NCBI GenBank assembly: GCA_028583605.1
Contig: CM053328.1
Location: 36,598,222-36,662,221, forward strand
From: Dastarcus helophoroides
Taxonomy: Eukaryota; Arthropoda; Insecta; Coleoptera; Bothrideridae
Direction: 5' to 3'
Length of the DNA stretch: 64,000 nt
Part shown: one piece after another, positions 30,297 through 41,625 of the stretch
Position numbering within the stretch: the stretch's first letter is position 1
Layout: each line of letters opens with the position of its first letter
Translations under genes and position numbers: made by a program
The notes under the pieces: model-generated
Told to the model about the DNA's origin: nothing
The model's input: the letters and a program-made list of their open reading frames with translations, nothing else
Database searches by the model: none

Positions 30297-32402
30297 AAGT
30301 ATGTAAATACTGAAGATATTTGGAATTTGAAAAACAGGTGGAAAATTCTACAATTTATGATAACAAAGTTCTTTTTGATAATAAAATAGAAATTTGGTTC
30401 GAAATTAATGATGAAGTTTCAAGAAAAAGTTCAAGGCCTATGAAAATTCATTCTCAAAAATTGAAGTCTCCTGAAATCAAGAAAGATTAAAAAACATCTT
30501 CAGAGAGATACCTCTCTCATTTCAATTTTTGAAGATAACCAAGTACCAGTCCGTTCCACCAAAATTCATTCTCCTTTGGAAAAAATCTTGACATTTCAAG
30601 TCGAAGTTGTTTCAAAAGTAAACTTAGAATTTTGAGAACAAGTTAAAATTCGAGGAAAAATCTGAATACAAGAAAAGTTAGAATCAGAAAAATTAATGAG
30701 TTTTAACGCGACATTTTTAAATTGCATTTTTATTAACCTCAACTTTGGAAAAGAAGTCGAAAAAATACAAAAATACAAAAAACATTAACCATTCAATATA
30801 AAAGCACATTTTTTTAATTTAAAAAAAAAAGGAGTCTGATTAATACCCTAATTTTAGGCACAAAAGTTAAGATCGAATGTAAAAATTAGAATTTGGAGAC
30901 AAAGCTGTAAAATTCCTAAAAAATGCTCACGATTTATATACAAAAATTCTTGAAATATCGACTTGAAAATCAAAGTTTTGAAAGTTTTAAGAATATTATC
31001 GAAATTTAGTTAGAAAAGTTTTGTAATAAAATCAAAAATTCTAGTTTAATCTTCGTAATGTTATAGGAAAAAAATTAGGAACCGAAATTTTGGTGGAATC
31101 CTTGGTTATCTTCAAAAATTGAAATACAAATTTTGTCCCCTCTTGGTTTCAGGACACAAGATTTGTATTTCAATTTTTAATGAACCGAAAGTAAAATATA
31201 AATATTTTAGGACAATGTTTTATAATTTAAATAAGAAATCCTCAAAAATGAACTTCTTTTTTAAATTTCAAGAAAAATTCAAAATTTATGGAATTAGTTT
31301 TCGGATTTTAGAAGAAAAAATTAACAAAGTTGGAAAATATAAGTAAAAATGTTGAGAAGAAGCTGAAATTCCTAAAAAAGGTCTCAAAATGTCGATTTTA
31401 AAATCTAAGCTTTGGAAGAAGATTAATATCGAAATTGAGTTAGAAAAATTGTAGAATTGCAAGAAAAGGTCGTAAATTCTAATAAAACCTTAAAATTCTA
31501 TTAGAAAAAGAACAGGAACCGATAGTAAAATTCAAAAGACAACAGAAATTTCAAATTCCATTCCTGCTGATTGGCATTTTCTTCGCCAGTTGCTTCTTAC
31601 AGACGTCCGAATTTTCAGTGACCTCTTTTTTCGCTAAGGAATGGCAATCTTTTATATATTGCCCAAAAAAAAAAAATGCCAATAAGCAGGAATTAACGAA
31701 ACTTTGCAAAGACGATATAGAGAATATAGAAATTTCAAAATTCCATAATTTAAATGTAGAAAAAATCTTAAAGTATCTATCTAACAATAAGTTTTAAAAG
31801 AAAATGAAATTCCGAGATTAATGTCGAGATTAAAAAAAACGAATTTCTAAACAACCATTCTCGAACTTGTCTACAAAAATTTAGGTCTAAACTGAGGCCT
31901 GAATTCAATCTTTATTAATCTCATTTATTTCTGCGACTCAGTTTGGAAATATTTAAATTTTTAGTAATGAAAGTTGCCAATATTCTAAAACATATTTGAA
32001 ATATGACTACGAGATATCTAAATTCTTAAAAAAAAATAGTTCAAATTCAAATTAAAATTTTCGGAGTCAAAGTCAGAATTTTGCAAGAAAATTAAAATTT
32101 TGAGAAAAATCTCGAAGCCATAATTTTGGTGGGAACGAACTGGTCCTTGGTTATCTTCAAAAATTGAAATGAGAGAGGTATCCTCTCTGAAGATGTTTTT
32201 TAATCTTTCTTGATTTCAGGAGACTTCAGTTTTTGAGAATGAATTTTCATAGGCCTTGAACTTTTTCTTGAAATTTCATCATTAATTTCGAAATTTCTTT
32301 CCAAATTTCTATTTAATTACCAAAAAGAACTTTGTTAACATAAATTGTAGAATTTTCCACCTGTTTTTCAAATTCCAAATATCTTCAGTATTTACATACT
32401 TT
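30297..32402. repeat. Large inverted repeat, arms about 270-280 bp, spacer about 1.55 kb
   Basis: The left arm 30297-30566 and right arm 32122-32402 are inverted copies. Examples are AATACTGAAGATATTTGGAA against TTCCAAATATCTTCAGTATT, and CAAGGCCTATGAAAATTCAT against its inverse. Each arm includes a family A element deleted to its ends (AAAAAACATCTTCAGAGAGA). The spacer is AT-rich and contains a family A remnant at 31088-31180 and a diverged hammerhead-retroelement tail at 31918-32010. Confidence 0.85.
31918..32010 (-). repeat. Diverged tail of the hammerhead retroelement
   Basis: CTGCGACTCAGTTTGGAAAT, ATTTAAATTTTTA and GAAATATGACTACGAGATAT match 7965-8050 with many substitutions. The ribozyme part is absent. 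Confidence 0.6.
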
Positions 32403-32509
32403 GAAATGGTTTCAGAGGACAAGATTTGTATTTTAATTTTTTTAAAAACTCGAAGATACTAGAAACATGTTTGGAAAAATTTTTGAATTTTAATTCGATG
32501 TTTATATTT

Positions 32510-32682
32510 TTTTTTTGTGGAACGTACTAGGTCCTTGGTTATCTTTAAAAATTGAAAAATAAAACTTGTCCCCTAAAACCAAGAAAGATTAAAAACACAA
32601 CAGCTGACAGCTTGGCTGTCGAAAAGCGTTAGAGCAACTTTCTTGGTTTCAGGGGACAAGTTTTATATTTCAATTATTGATA
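32510..32682. repeat. Foldback family A element, shortened
   Basis: TTGTGGAACGTACTAGGTCC opens the element. The arm runs to ACACAACAGCTGACAGCTTG, GCTGTCGAAAAGCGTTAGAG and back out to GGGGACAAGTTTTATATTTC. The CTGAAGA strand of the core is missing. Confidence 0.8.
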
Positions 32683-33505
32683 TTTGTCGAATTTTTTTTT
32701 AATAAATTCGAAATTTCGAGAATTAGGTTTAAACAACGAAAAATTCAAGACAAAAATCAAAATAACAAAAGAGTCCTTTCTAATTTAAAGTCAAAACTTT
32801 TTATATATTCAATGTTTAACTTTAAATTTTTGGAAAAAGTTGACACTTGGAGATTAAATAATATTAAAAAAAAACCTTGTGTTTTAACAATTTTTTAAGT
32901 TATTTAAATTGAATTTAAAAACAGTTTTTAAAGAAACAGTCAAAATTTACAAAACTGAGGTTGCAATCTCGAAAAAAAAACTGATACTTTAAAGTTGAAA
33001 TTTTGAGAAGAAAGGAACAATTAATTGAAAATGCATGGCTGATTTAGGGTGGGTTGCCTTCAATTCAGGCAGCACTTAGGCCTCCCTTGCATGCCTGAAA
33101 CAGTTGAAAAAAAGGAGATTTGGAAAAAATTTGGAAACCGTAAATAATTTTCGAGTTCAAACCAGAAATTACGTCACTCATTAATGATGATTTTTCTTTT
33201 GAAGAAAAAAATTTGAAGAAAAAAAACATCGAAATTTCGAAATTAAGAACAATCTATTCAAACTAAAGGGGGACTCCCTGAAAAAGATCCAAATTTATGA
33301 TTTAATAATAAATACCTTTAAATAAAAATTGAAAAAATTCAATTTTGAAGAAAAATTGCAATATATTTCCCAAAAACTAACATTTAAATGGAAAAAAGTT
33401 CCTTGAAAGTTCAAGTTTACGTTCTAATTCTAGAAATGATAAAACTCAAAGTATGAACCCAGAATTATGGAAGAGTTGGAAAAAATTCGAGTTCAAACAC
33501 TCCAC
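32683..33505. other. AT-rich DNA with one short dispersed repeat, no gene
   Basis: Positions 33050-33095 (GGGTTGCCTTCAATTCAGGC, AGCACTTAGGCCTCCC) are an inverted relative of the short repeat at 14380-14440 and 25872-25935. Otherwise nothing is recognised. Confidence 0.5.
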
Positions 33506-33509
33506 AGTT

Positions 33510-33665
33510 TTTTACAGACCAATAGGTGGCGCTATACTTACAGAAGTCCTCTGATTTATCAGCTTATACTTGCCAAATTATTTTAAAGTTGGGTATGCCA
33601 AACTGACGAAATCTAATAAGATTGAAATCAGTCTTTGGCCCCAAATTCTAAACCTGATAAATATT
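33510..33665 (+). repeat. Foldback family B fragment carrying a complete hammerhead
   Basis: ACAGACCAATAGGTGGCGCT is followed by CCTCTGATTTATCAGC, a TGCCAAACTGACGAAATC block and CTGATAAATATTCAAAT. It corresponds to the inverse of 9440-9615 at its core. The long inverted arms are absent. Confidence 0.75.
33597..33639 (+). ncRNA. Hammerhead ribozyme, minimal type I (family B)
   Basis: Stem I 5' strand GCCAAA (33597-33602), core CTGACGA (33603-33609), stem II AATC (33610-33613) with GATT (33620-33623) around loop TAATAA, core GAAA (33624-33627), tiny stem III (A33627-T33632 and T33628-G33631), H17 = C at 33633, stem I 3' strand TTTGGC (33634-33639), perfectly paired over six bases. Compared with the GATC/GATC stem II at 14.6 and 22.3 kb, both partners of the first pair have changed from G-C to A-U, keeping the pairing. 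Predicted cleavage follows 33633. All core bases are intact. The A-U closing pair and weak stem III may lower activity. Confidence 0.85.
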
Positions 33666-33684
33666 CAAATCGTCAAATATTTAG

Positions 33685-34660
33685 TCAATGCAATAAAAAT
33701 TTGAACCAAAATCTCTCAAAAAAAAATCAAAACTACGAGTTTGTTGCCGAAATTTTGAGTTTGTCGTCGAAGTTTTAAAAAAATCGGAAAATAATACGTG
33801 TGAGCTGTTGGAAAATGGCCAGTTCTGAAAACAATCATTTTTAGAAAACCAAATTTTTGAGAATTTCTGGAAAAGTCAATAATGATTATGATTATTATTT
33901 TTAGCATATTAGTCTGTGCAACAAAAATCTGAACCAAAATCTCTCGAAGAAAAAATCAAAATTACGAGTTTGTTGTCGACATTTTGAGTCTGTCGTCGAA
34001 GTTTTAAAAAAATCTGAAAAAAGTATGTGACGGTTAGAAAATAATCAGTTTTGAAAATAGTTATTTTTGGACAACCAAATTTTTGAGAATTTCTGAAAAA
34101 GTCGACATTTCAATAATAATAATGATTAATATTTTTGGCATTTTAGTCTGTGCAATAAAAATTTGAACCAAAATCTCTCAAAGAAAAAGTCAAAATTACG
34201 AGTTTGTTGCCGAAATTTTGAGTCTGTCGTCGAAGTTTTAAAAAATCTGAAAAAAGTATGTGACGGTTGTTAGAAAATAATCAGTTTTGAAAACAGTTAT
34301 TTTTGGACAACCAAACTTTTGAGAATTTCTGGAAAAGTCGACATTTCAATAATAATAATGATTAATATTTTTGGCATTTTAGTTTGTGCAGTAAAAATCT
34401 GAACCAAAATCTCTCAAAGAAACACTCAAAATTACGTGTTTGTTGCCGAAATTTTGAGCTTGTTGTTGTTTGAAAAAATCTGAAAAGGGTACGTGAGATT
34501 TGTTAGAAAATAATCAGTTTCGAAAACAGAGCTTATACATTTATTTTTCGAGAACAACATTTTTGAAAATTTGTGGACAAGTCGACACTTCAATAATAAT
34601 AATCATTCATATTTTTAGCACAATAGTCTGTGCAATAAAAATTTGAATTAAAATCTCTTA
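33685..34660. repeat. Tandem satellite, about 235-bp monomer
   Basis: ATTTGAACCAAAATCTCTCA and variants recur near 33699, 33929, 34161 and 34400, with a degenerate unit near 34643. Each unit has ACGAGTTTGTTGCCGAAATT and AATAATAATGATTA. The spacing is about 229-242 bp. Confidence 0.88.
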
Positions 34661-35092
34661 AAGAAAAAGTCAATATTTTTTGAAAAAGTCAAAATGGTCA
34701 AAAATGTAAAAAATTTGGATTTGCAGTCGGAATTTGGAATGAAATTTGACTTTTAAAGAAAAGCAATAATTTCCAAAATTGAAGCTGATATTTGACAAAA
34801 AAAAATCAATATTTAGTAAAAAATAAAAGTTTTAGAGAAAAGTACTTCAAAATTGGAAGAGTACACCTGAAATACCTAGTCACAAAAATCAAAGTTTCGA
34901 AATAAATAAGAATTTGTAAAAAGAATTGAGTTCAAACTCCAAACTTCGTCTTTGATTGGTAGTTTTTCGAAACTTCGAGTTGTGATATTTAAATGAAGTT
35001 AAAAGTTTTCAAAATGGAGATACAATTTCTAGAAAAAGTCCAAATTTTGAGTTTGTAATCAATTTTTTTTATAAGAAGATAAAAATTAAAAA
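34661..35092. other. AT-rich spacer, nothing recognised
   Basis: Diffuse repeat words only, up to the TA at 35093-35094 where the mariner begins. Confidence 0.5.
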
Positions 35093-35277
35093 TATTGGTT
35101 CTTCGGAAAGTAATTTCGTTTTTCCCAGCAACAGAGGACTTATTGCATTTTTTGACAACCCACTTTTCACTTAAGCCGCCTAGTTATATGTATTTTGACA
35201 GCTGACACAGCAAGGTTTGTTTGTGAAAAAATTCGCTTGATTCTGCTCAGTAGTTTTTGGTTGATATTGTTTTAAAT

Positions 35278-38200
35278 ATGGAATGTGGAAAACAGCATTT
35301 TCGACATATTTTACTTATTTACTATGGAAAAGGATAAAAATGCTGCTTAAGCAAGAAAAAAAAATTCCATCTGCATGAAGCAGATGTGTTAAGTGAGCGC
35401 CAGCGTTGGTTTTCAAAATTTCGATCCGGCTATTTTGATCTCAAAGATGCACGACCAGTTGAAGCTGATGAAGGCACAATAAAGGCACTCATTGATGCAA
35501 ACCGACGAGCAGCAACTCGTGAGCTCGCTGAGAAATTAAATTTTTTGAATTCGACCGTTGTAAAGTCTGGGTTTCTTTTTTATTTTCAATCCACTCGCAA
35601 AGAATAACCCAAAGCTCAACATATTGGGTTCCTCATGGAAAAAAATGTGTGCTGTTGCATTGACGTTTGAAATTTTTCTTAAGTAGTATCTCTGATAGCT
35701 TGACCATCGAAACGCGTTAGAGCAACCTCTGTTGTGTTTTTTAATCTTTTTTGGTTTCAGGGGAGAAGATTTGTATTTCAAGGTTTGCAATTTGCTTCTC
35801 AAACGCTAAAAAAATTATCCATTTTGAAGCGTACCATCACTGGGGATCAGAAATGGGTTGTCTACAACAATGTTAAGCCCAAAAGATCCTGTAATAGAAA
35901 AGATGGGTACTTCGAAAACCAAAAAAAAAAGGGTTATGCTACCTGTTTGGTGCAATTTCAAAGGGATCGTTATTTTGAGCTTCTGTCGAGCAACACTAGG
36001 ATCAATTCTGAAGTGTACTGTGATCAGTTGGACAAATTGAACGATTGACTTAAAGAAAAAAGGGCAGAATTGGTCAATAGGAAAGGTATAGTGTTCCAAC
36101 AGTGTAATGCAAAACCACATGTAAGTTTGACCACTCGAAAAAAGCTTTTAAAGTTTGGATGAGATATACTGCCAAATCCAGCATACTTTCCAGACTTGGC
36201 ATCTTCCAATTATTATTTGTTCCTGTATCTACATTTTTTTTAGCCGGTAAAACGTTTAATTAAAATGGGGAGGGCAAAAATCGCTTAGATTAGTTGTTTG
36301 CCAGCAAGGAACAAAAATTTTATGAACGTAGAATCATGAAGCTGATGGAGGCACAATAAAGGCATTAATTGATGCAAACTTGCGAATAACAACTCGTGAG
36401 ATCGCTGAGAAATTGAATTGATCAAATTTGACCGTTGTAAAGGCTAGGTTTCTTTTTTATATTCAATCCACTCGCAAAGAATAACCCAAAGCTCAACATG
36501 TTGGGTCCCTCATCTTCTTACGAAAAAAAATTTGTGCTGTCGCATTGACGTTCGCGATATGCTTCTCAAACGCCAAAAAAATTATCCAATTTGAAGCGTA
36601 CCATCACTGAAGATCAAAAATGGGTTGTCTAGAACAATGTTAAGCACAAAAGATCCTGGAATTGAAAAGATGAACCGGTTCAAAGTACTTCGAAAGCCAA
36701 GAAAAGGTTATGCTACCTGTTTGGTGCAATTTCAAAGAGACCGTTCATTTTGAGCTTCTACCAAGCAACACAACGATCAATTTTAAAGTGTACTGTAATC
36801 AGTTGGACAAATTGAATGATTGACTTGAAGAAAAAAGGGCAGAATTGGTCAATAGGAAAGGTATAGTGTTCCAACAGTGTAATGCAAAACCACATGTAAG
36901 TTTGACCACTCGAAAAAAGCTTTTAAAGTTTGGATGAGATATACTGCCTACACCCAGCATACTTTCCAGACCTGGCACCTTCCAATTATTATTTGTTCCT
37001 GTACCTACAATTTTTTTTAGCCGGTAAAACTTTAATTGAAATGAGGAGGTCAAAAATCGCTTAGATTAGTTGTTTGCCAGCAAAGAACAAAAATTTTATC
37101 AACGTGGAATTATGAAGCTGATGAAGGCACAATAAAGGCATTAATTGATGCAAACTTGCGAATAACAACTCGTGAAATCGCTGAGAAATTGAATTGATCG
37201 AATTCGACCGTTGTAAAGGCTAGGTTTGTTTTTTTATATTCAATCCACTCGCAAAGGATAACCCAAAGCTCAACATATTGGGTCCCTCATCTTCTTACGA
37301 AAAAAAATTTGTGCTGTCGCATTGACGTTTGCAATATGCTTCTCAAACGCCAAGAAAATTATCCATTTTGAAGCGTACCATCACTGGGGATCAAAAATGG
37401 GTTGTCTAGAACAATGTTAAGCACAAAAGATCCTGGAATTGAAAAGATGAACCGGCTCAAAGTAGTTCAAAAGCCAAGATAAGGTTATGCTACCTGTTTG
37501 GTGCAATTTCAAAGAGACCGTTTATTTTGAGCTTCTATCAAGCAACACAACGATCAATTTTAAAGTGTACTGTGATCAATTGGACAAATTGAACGATTAA
37601 CTTGAAGAAAAAAGGCCAGAATTGGTCAATAGGAAAGATATAGTGTTCCAACAGTGTAATGCAAAAGCAGATGCAAGTTTAACCACTCCGAAAAAGCTTT
37701 TAAAGTTTGGATGAGATATACTGCCACACCCAGCATACTTTCCAGACCTGACACCTTTCAATTATTACTTGTTTCTATACCTACAATTTTTTTTGCCGGT
37801 AAAACGTTTAATTGAAATGAGGAGGTCAAAAATCACTTGGATCAGTTGTTTGCCAGCAAAAAACAAAAATTTTATGAACGTAGAATCATGAAGCTGATGG
37901 AGGCACAATAAAGGCATTAATTAATGCAAACTTGCGAATAACAACTCGTGAGATCGCTGAGAAATTGAATTGATCAAATTCGACCATTGTAAAGGCTAGG
38001 TTTCTTTTTTATATTCAATCCACTCGCAAAGAATAACCCAAAGCTCAACATATTGGATCCTTCAGCTTCTTACGAAAAAAAATTTGTGCTGTCGCATTGA
38101 CGTTTGCAATATGCTTCTCAAACGCCAAGAAAATTATCCATTTTGAAGCGTACCATCACTGGGGATCAGAAATGGGTTATCTACAACAATGTTAAGCCCA

Positions 38201-39440
38201 AAAGATCCTGGAATAGAAAAGATGAGTAGGCTTAAAGGACTTCGAAAGGCAAAAAAAAGTCTATGCTATCTGTTTGGTGCAATTTCAAAGGGATCGTTAT
38301 TTTGAGCTTCTATCAAGCAACACAACGATCAATTTTAAAGTGTACTGCGATCAGTTGGACAAATTGAACGATTGACTTGAAGAAAAAAGGGCAGAATTGG
38401 TCAATAGGAAAGGTATAGTGTTCCAACAGTGTAATGCAAAACCACATGTAAGTTTGACCACTCGGAAAAAGCTTTTAAAGTTTGGATGAGATATACTGCC
38501 ACACCCAGCATACTTTCTAGACCTGGCATCTTCCAATTATTATTTGTTCCTGTATCTACAATTTTTTTTAGCCGGTAAAACGTTTAATTGAAATGAGGAG
38601 GGCAAAAATCGCTTAGATTAGTTGTTTGCCAGCAAAGAACAAACATTTTATGAACGTAGAATCATGAAGCTGATGGAGGCACAATAAAGGCATTTATTGA
38701 TGCAAACTGGAGAATAACAACTCGTGAGATCGCTGAGAAATTGAATTGATCGAATTCGACCGTTCTAAAGGCTAGGTTTCTTTTTTATATTCAATCCACT
38801 CGCAAAGAATAACCCAAAGCTCAACATATTGGGTCCCTCATCTTCTTACGAAAAAAAATTTGTGCTGTCGCATTGACGTTTGCAATATGCTTCTCAAACG
38901 CCAAGAAAATTATCCATTTTGAAGCGTACCATCACTGGGGATCAGAAATGGGTTATCTACAACAATGTTAAGCCCAAAAGATCCTGGAATAGAAAAGATG
39001 AGTAGGCTCAAAGGACTTCGAAAGGCAAAAAAAAGTCTATGCTATCTGTTTGGTGCAATTTCAAAGGGATCGTTATTTTGAGCTTCTATCGAGCAACACA
39101 ACGATCAATTTTAAAGTGTACCGCGATCAGTTGAACAAATTCAACGATTAACTTGAAGAAAAAAGAATTGGTCAATAGGAAAGGTATAGTGTTCCAACAA
39201 AGTAATGCGAAACCACATGCAAGTTTGACCACTCGGAAAAAACTTTTAAAGTTTGGATGAGATGTACTGCCACACCCAACATACTTCCCAGACCTGGCAC
39301 CTTCCAATTATTATTTGTTCCTGTATCTGCAATTTTTTTTAGCCGGTAAAACGTTTAATTAAAATGAGGAGGTCAAAAATCACTTGGATCAGTTTTTTGC
39401 CAGCAAACAAGAAAAATTTTATGAGCGTGGAATCATGCTA
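35278..39440 (+). pseudogene. mariner transposase pseudogene, interior repeated five times
   Basis: The N-terminus MECGKQHFRHILLIYYGKG (from 35278) meets a stop at 35335. ERQRWFSKFRSGYFDLKDA and TRELAEKLN follow from the paired-like DNA-binding domain. The catalytic core is readable in each copy: TITGDQKWVVYNNVKPKRS (35833 onward in copy 1) with the first catalytic Asp, VYCDQLDKLND, VFQQCNAKPH, and LPHPAYFPDLAPSNYYLF. The second catalytic Asp (normally HQDNARPH) is Cys in the first four copies and also lost in the fifth, and the third (normally APSDYHLF) is Asn in all five. The parent was therefore already inactive before amplification. Frameshifts and stops are frequent. The true C-terminus (FYERGIMLLPQR) appears only after the fifth copy. 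Confidence 0.92.
35670..35782. mobile_element. Family A half-element inserted in mariner copy 1
   Basis: A 113-bp insert with CGAAACGCGTTAGAGCAACC and TTTTTTGGTTTCAGGGG is flanked by GTTTG at 35665-35669 and 35783-35787. The other four mariner units lack it and have one GTTTG or GTTCG at this place. It therefore arrived after the amplification. Confidence 0.82.
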
Positions 39441-39545
39441 CTGCCACAACGATAGCAAAAGGATCAAAATGGATCAAAATGAGTAAAATACTATTTCACA
39501 TCTTTCATTTAAAAAAGAATTAAATCATTTTCCGGAGAACTTATA

Positions 39546-40240
39546 TAAACCTAACTTTTGAACAGAGGGACTTCAAAAATTGTCCTGAAAGCTAACCTAA
39601 CCTTTGAACAGAGAGACTTCAAAAATGTTCCCAAGAGCAGCAAAATTTGTACTATCACGTTTCTTTTGCGAGTAAAAATTGAAAATATGCAGCGACCTTT
39701 TGGAGAAAACGACTGTCAACAATTCCAAAAAACAACCCATTTGATCTCAAAAACATTCTTGAAAGTACAACTGGTAATAATGCTTAAATTAAAAATTATA
39801 AAAAAAGATCAATGAGGAAGAACATTCAAGTTTAAATATAAAATTTTCAAAGAAAATGATAAAATATCTCGAAAAAAATCAACTTTTGAGTTTGTGATGA
39901 TATTTTAGGGAAAAGAAATATAAAAACAGAATATGAGACTGTTTATAAATTAATTAAAGTTTTAAACACGTTTATAACTAACTTTATAAAAATGTTTCAA
40001 AAATTAATAAAAATGTTTTAAAAATTCGAGAAAAAATCAACATTTTTAAGCTAGAATTTCAAATTTCGAAATCTTAAAAATAAACCTACAAGTTTCGGGC
40101 CAAAATGTTGAAAAAATTTAGAAGGCTGGAAAATTTCCAAATTTTGAGTTTAAAATTGAAATCTGGGAAATAAAGTTAAAAAAAAACGAAATGTTTCACA
40201 CATTTTTTTAAAGCAATTATTCTTTGAAAATCCATAACTT
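39546..40240. other. Flank of the mariner, no gene
   Basis: A short direct repeat (ACCTAACTTTTGAACAGAGG and AACCTAACCTTTGAACAGAG, about 50 bp apart near 39550-39615) is followed by AT-rich diffuse sequence. The 85-residue frame at 39558-39815 has no recognisable domain. Confidence 0.5.
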
Positions 40241-40242
40241 CT

Positions 40243-40366
40243 ATTAAAAATTGGAATACAAATCTTGACCCCTGAAACCAAGAAGGATTAATCTTTGTTG
40301 GTTTCAGGGGACAAGTATTTCAATTTTTGAATATAACCAAGGACTAGTCCGTTCCACAAGAAAAAT
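40243..40366. repeat. Family A element without hairpin core
   Basis: AAATTGGAATACAAATCTTG, CCCCTGAAACCAAGAAGG, then GGTTTCAGGGGACAAG and CCAAGGACTAGTCCGTTCCA. The arms meet directly and the hammerhead-like centre is deleted. Confidence 0.8.
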
Positions 40367-40535
40367 AACTTCTGTTAAAAATGTTACAATTAGAAACAGG
40401 TAACATCTGAAGTTGTAGATTTTTGCATTCGTTAATTAATAAATGTTAATTAGGAAGTACATTTTAATTGAGTTGCAGAAAAAGTCAGTTAGTGGTGGAA
40501 AAACGATACCAACCTTTGATAATTGAGCTCTCAAA

Positions 40536-40871
40536 TTAAGAACCGATATCACACACATTCTCAACGCCACAGTTTCGAATCGAATCGATTACCTTTGGTA
40601 AATTGCGACAGATGAGAGCAGCTACCACGTTAAGGCGCCTTTTAGAGACTAAATTGACTTTCACAGAGGACGAAAAAAAGCGATATTTCAAGCGAGATAT
40701 CCTTGTTGCCTTTATGATGAACTTATAAGGAAGTTTCAATGTCGCTTTTCCAAAACAAACCGACTTACCTACACGAATGTGGATGTTTACAGTAACATAG
40801 GATGAGATTAGGCATGTAATCAGTCGGTTTCTAATCACTTTTACTGCGGGAACCGAGGAGATCGTGTACAA
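40536..40871 (-). CDS. Unrecognised 111-codon open frame (uncertain)
   Basis: The minus-strand frame begins MYTISSVPAVKVIRNRLITC and ends GVENVCDIGS. It is one of few frames in the window that is not AAA/TTT-dominated or repeat-derived. It contains no domain I recognise, and no promoter or splice context is evident. It may be coding, a remnant, or chance in unique DNA. Confidence 0.2.
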   Translation of the reverse strand: MYTISSVPAVKVIRNRLITCLISSYVTVNIHIRVGKSVCFGKATLKLPYKFIIKATRISRLKYRFFSSSVKVNLVSKRRLNVVAALICRNLPKVIDSIRNCGVENVCDIGS

Positions 40872-41620
40872 CGTTAGATTTTTAATTGATAGCCAAGCGA
40901 GTGAGGCTGCAAGTGAACTGATGGATTAAATTTTCTTAGCAAAAATATCAAAATTGGTTGCATCTGTTTTCTGTTCTTGAAATTGTGACGCACTAAGGAT
41001 ATAATTTAAAAAAATAAGTAGATGATAATTGACGAGGAGTGAATAAACTCTCAAATTTTACCAATAAATTAAAAAAAAGTGAAGATATATTTATTTTTAT
41101 TTGAAGCACCAAAAATAAATCTGTGTAACCAATAATTTAGAATTCCAAAATACACCAGTACTTCTTGATAATAAGAAAGCTAATTTTTGATAATGCATCT
41201 GTTTTCTATTGTTGGAAATGTGACGCTCTGATGCAAAGATAAAAATAAATTCGTGTTATACAAATGTATGCCAAGAGTGTTTGATTCTAAAAATAATCAT
41301 ATTCAATGTTCAGTAGCTATTTCCTTGATGTTATGTTAAAAGTGTCACCATTTTCACACTTTCTGATAAAATAATAAATATAATATAATAAAATTTTGTG
41401 GATATTAAAATAGGAATCAACTGGATGTTACCTGAAGAGATTTCAACATTTTAGAATCCATTCCACTCAAAGTTACAGCTAATTTTTGGGTAACTTGCTC
41501 TCCACGTGCCCCCCTTTTAATTGCGTTTGTTTTTTTCTCCCCGTCCACGATATTGCCCTTTTGATAAACGAACCCTTAAATCATTTAAAATGTATTACAC
41601 CATTCAAAATGTATTTAATT
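40872..41620. other. Non-repetitive AT-rich DNA, no gene recognised
   Basis: GCATCTGTTTTCTGTTCTTG near 40961 and GCATCTGTTTTCTATTGTTG near 41204 suggest a weak internal duplication. Nothing else was recognised. Confidence 0.45.
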
Positions 41621-41625
41621 TACTA

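Larger units (their letters stand above)
35095..39543 (+). mobile_element. mariner element with internally amplified transposase core
   Basis: The 5' terminal repeat TTGGTTCTTCGGAAAGTAAT (35095 onward) follows a TA at 35093-35094. The 3' end, the inverse of AAGTTCTCCGGAAAATGATT, finishes at 39543 before TA at 39544-39545. So the whole 4.45 kb is one element at one TA target, where a normal mariner is about 1.3 kb. The extra length is five tandem copies of the transposase interior. The unit boundary GAAGCTGATG falls at 35461, 36338, 37114, 37890 and 38666; three intervals are exactly 776 bp, and the first is longer by a 113-bp insertion. It is non-autonomous. Confidence 0.92.

Noticed and set aside
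36024..39307. Four similar minus-strand frames (SISHPNFKSFFRVVKLTCGF type)
   Set aside because: They are antisense shadows of the repeated mariner transposase, whose sense motifs are clear.
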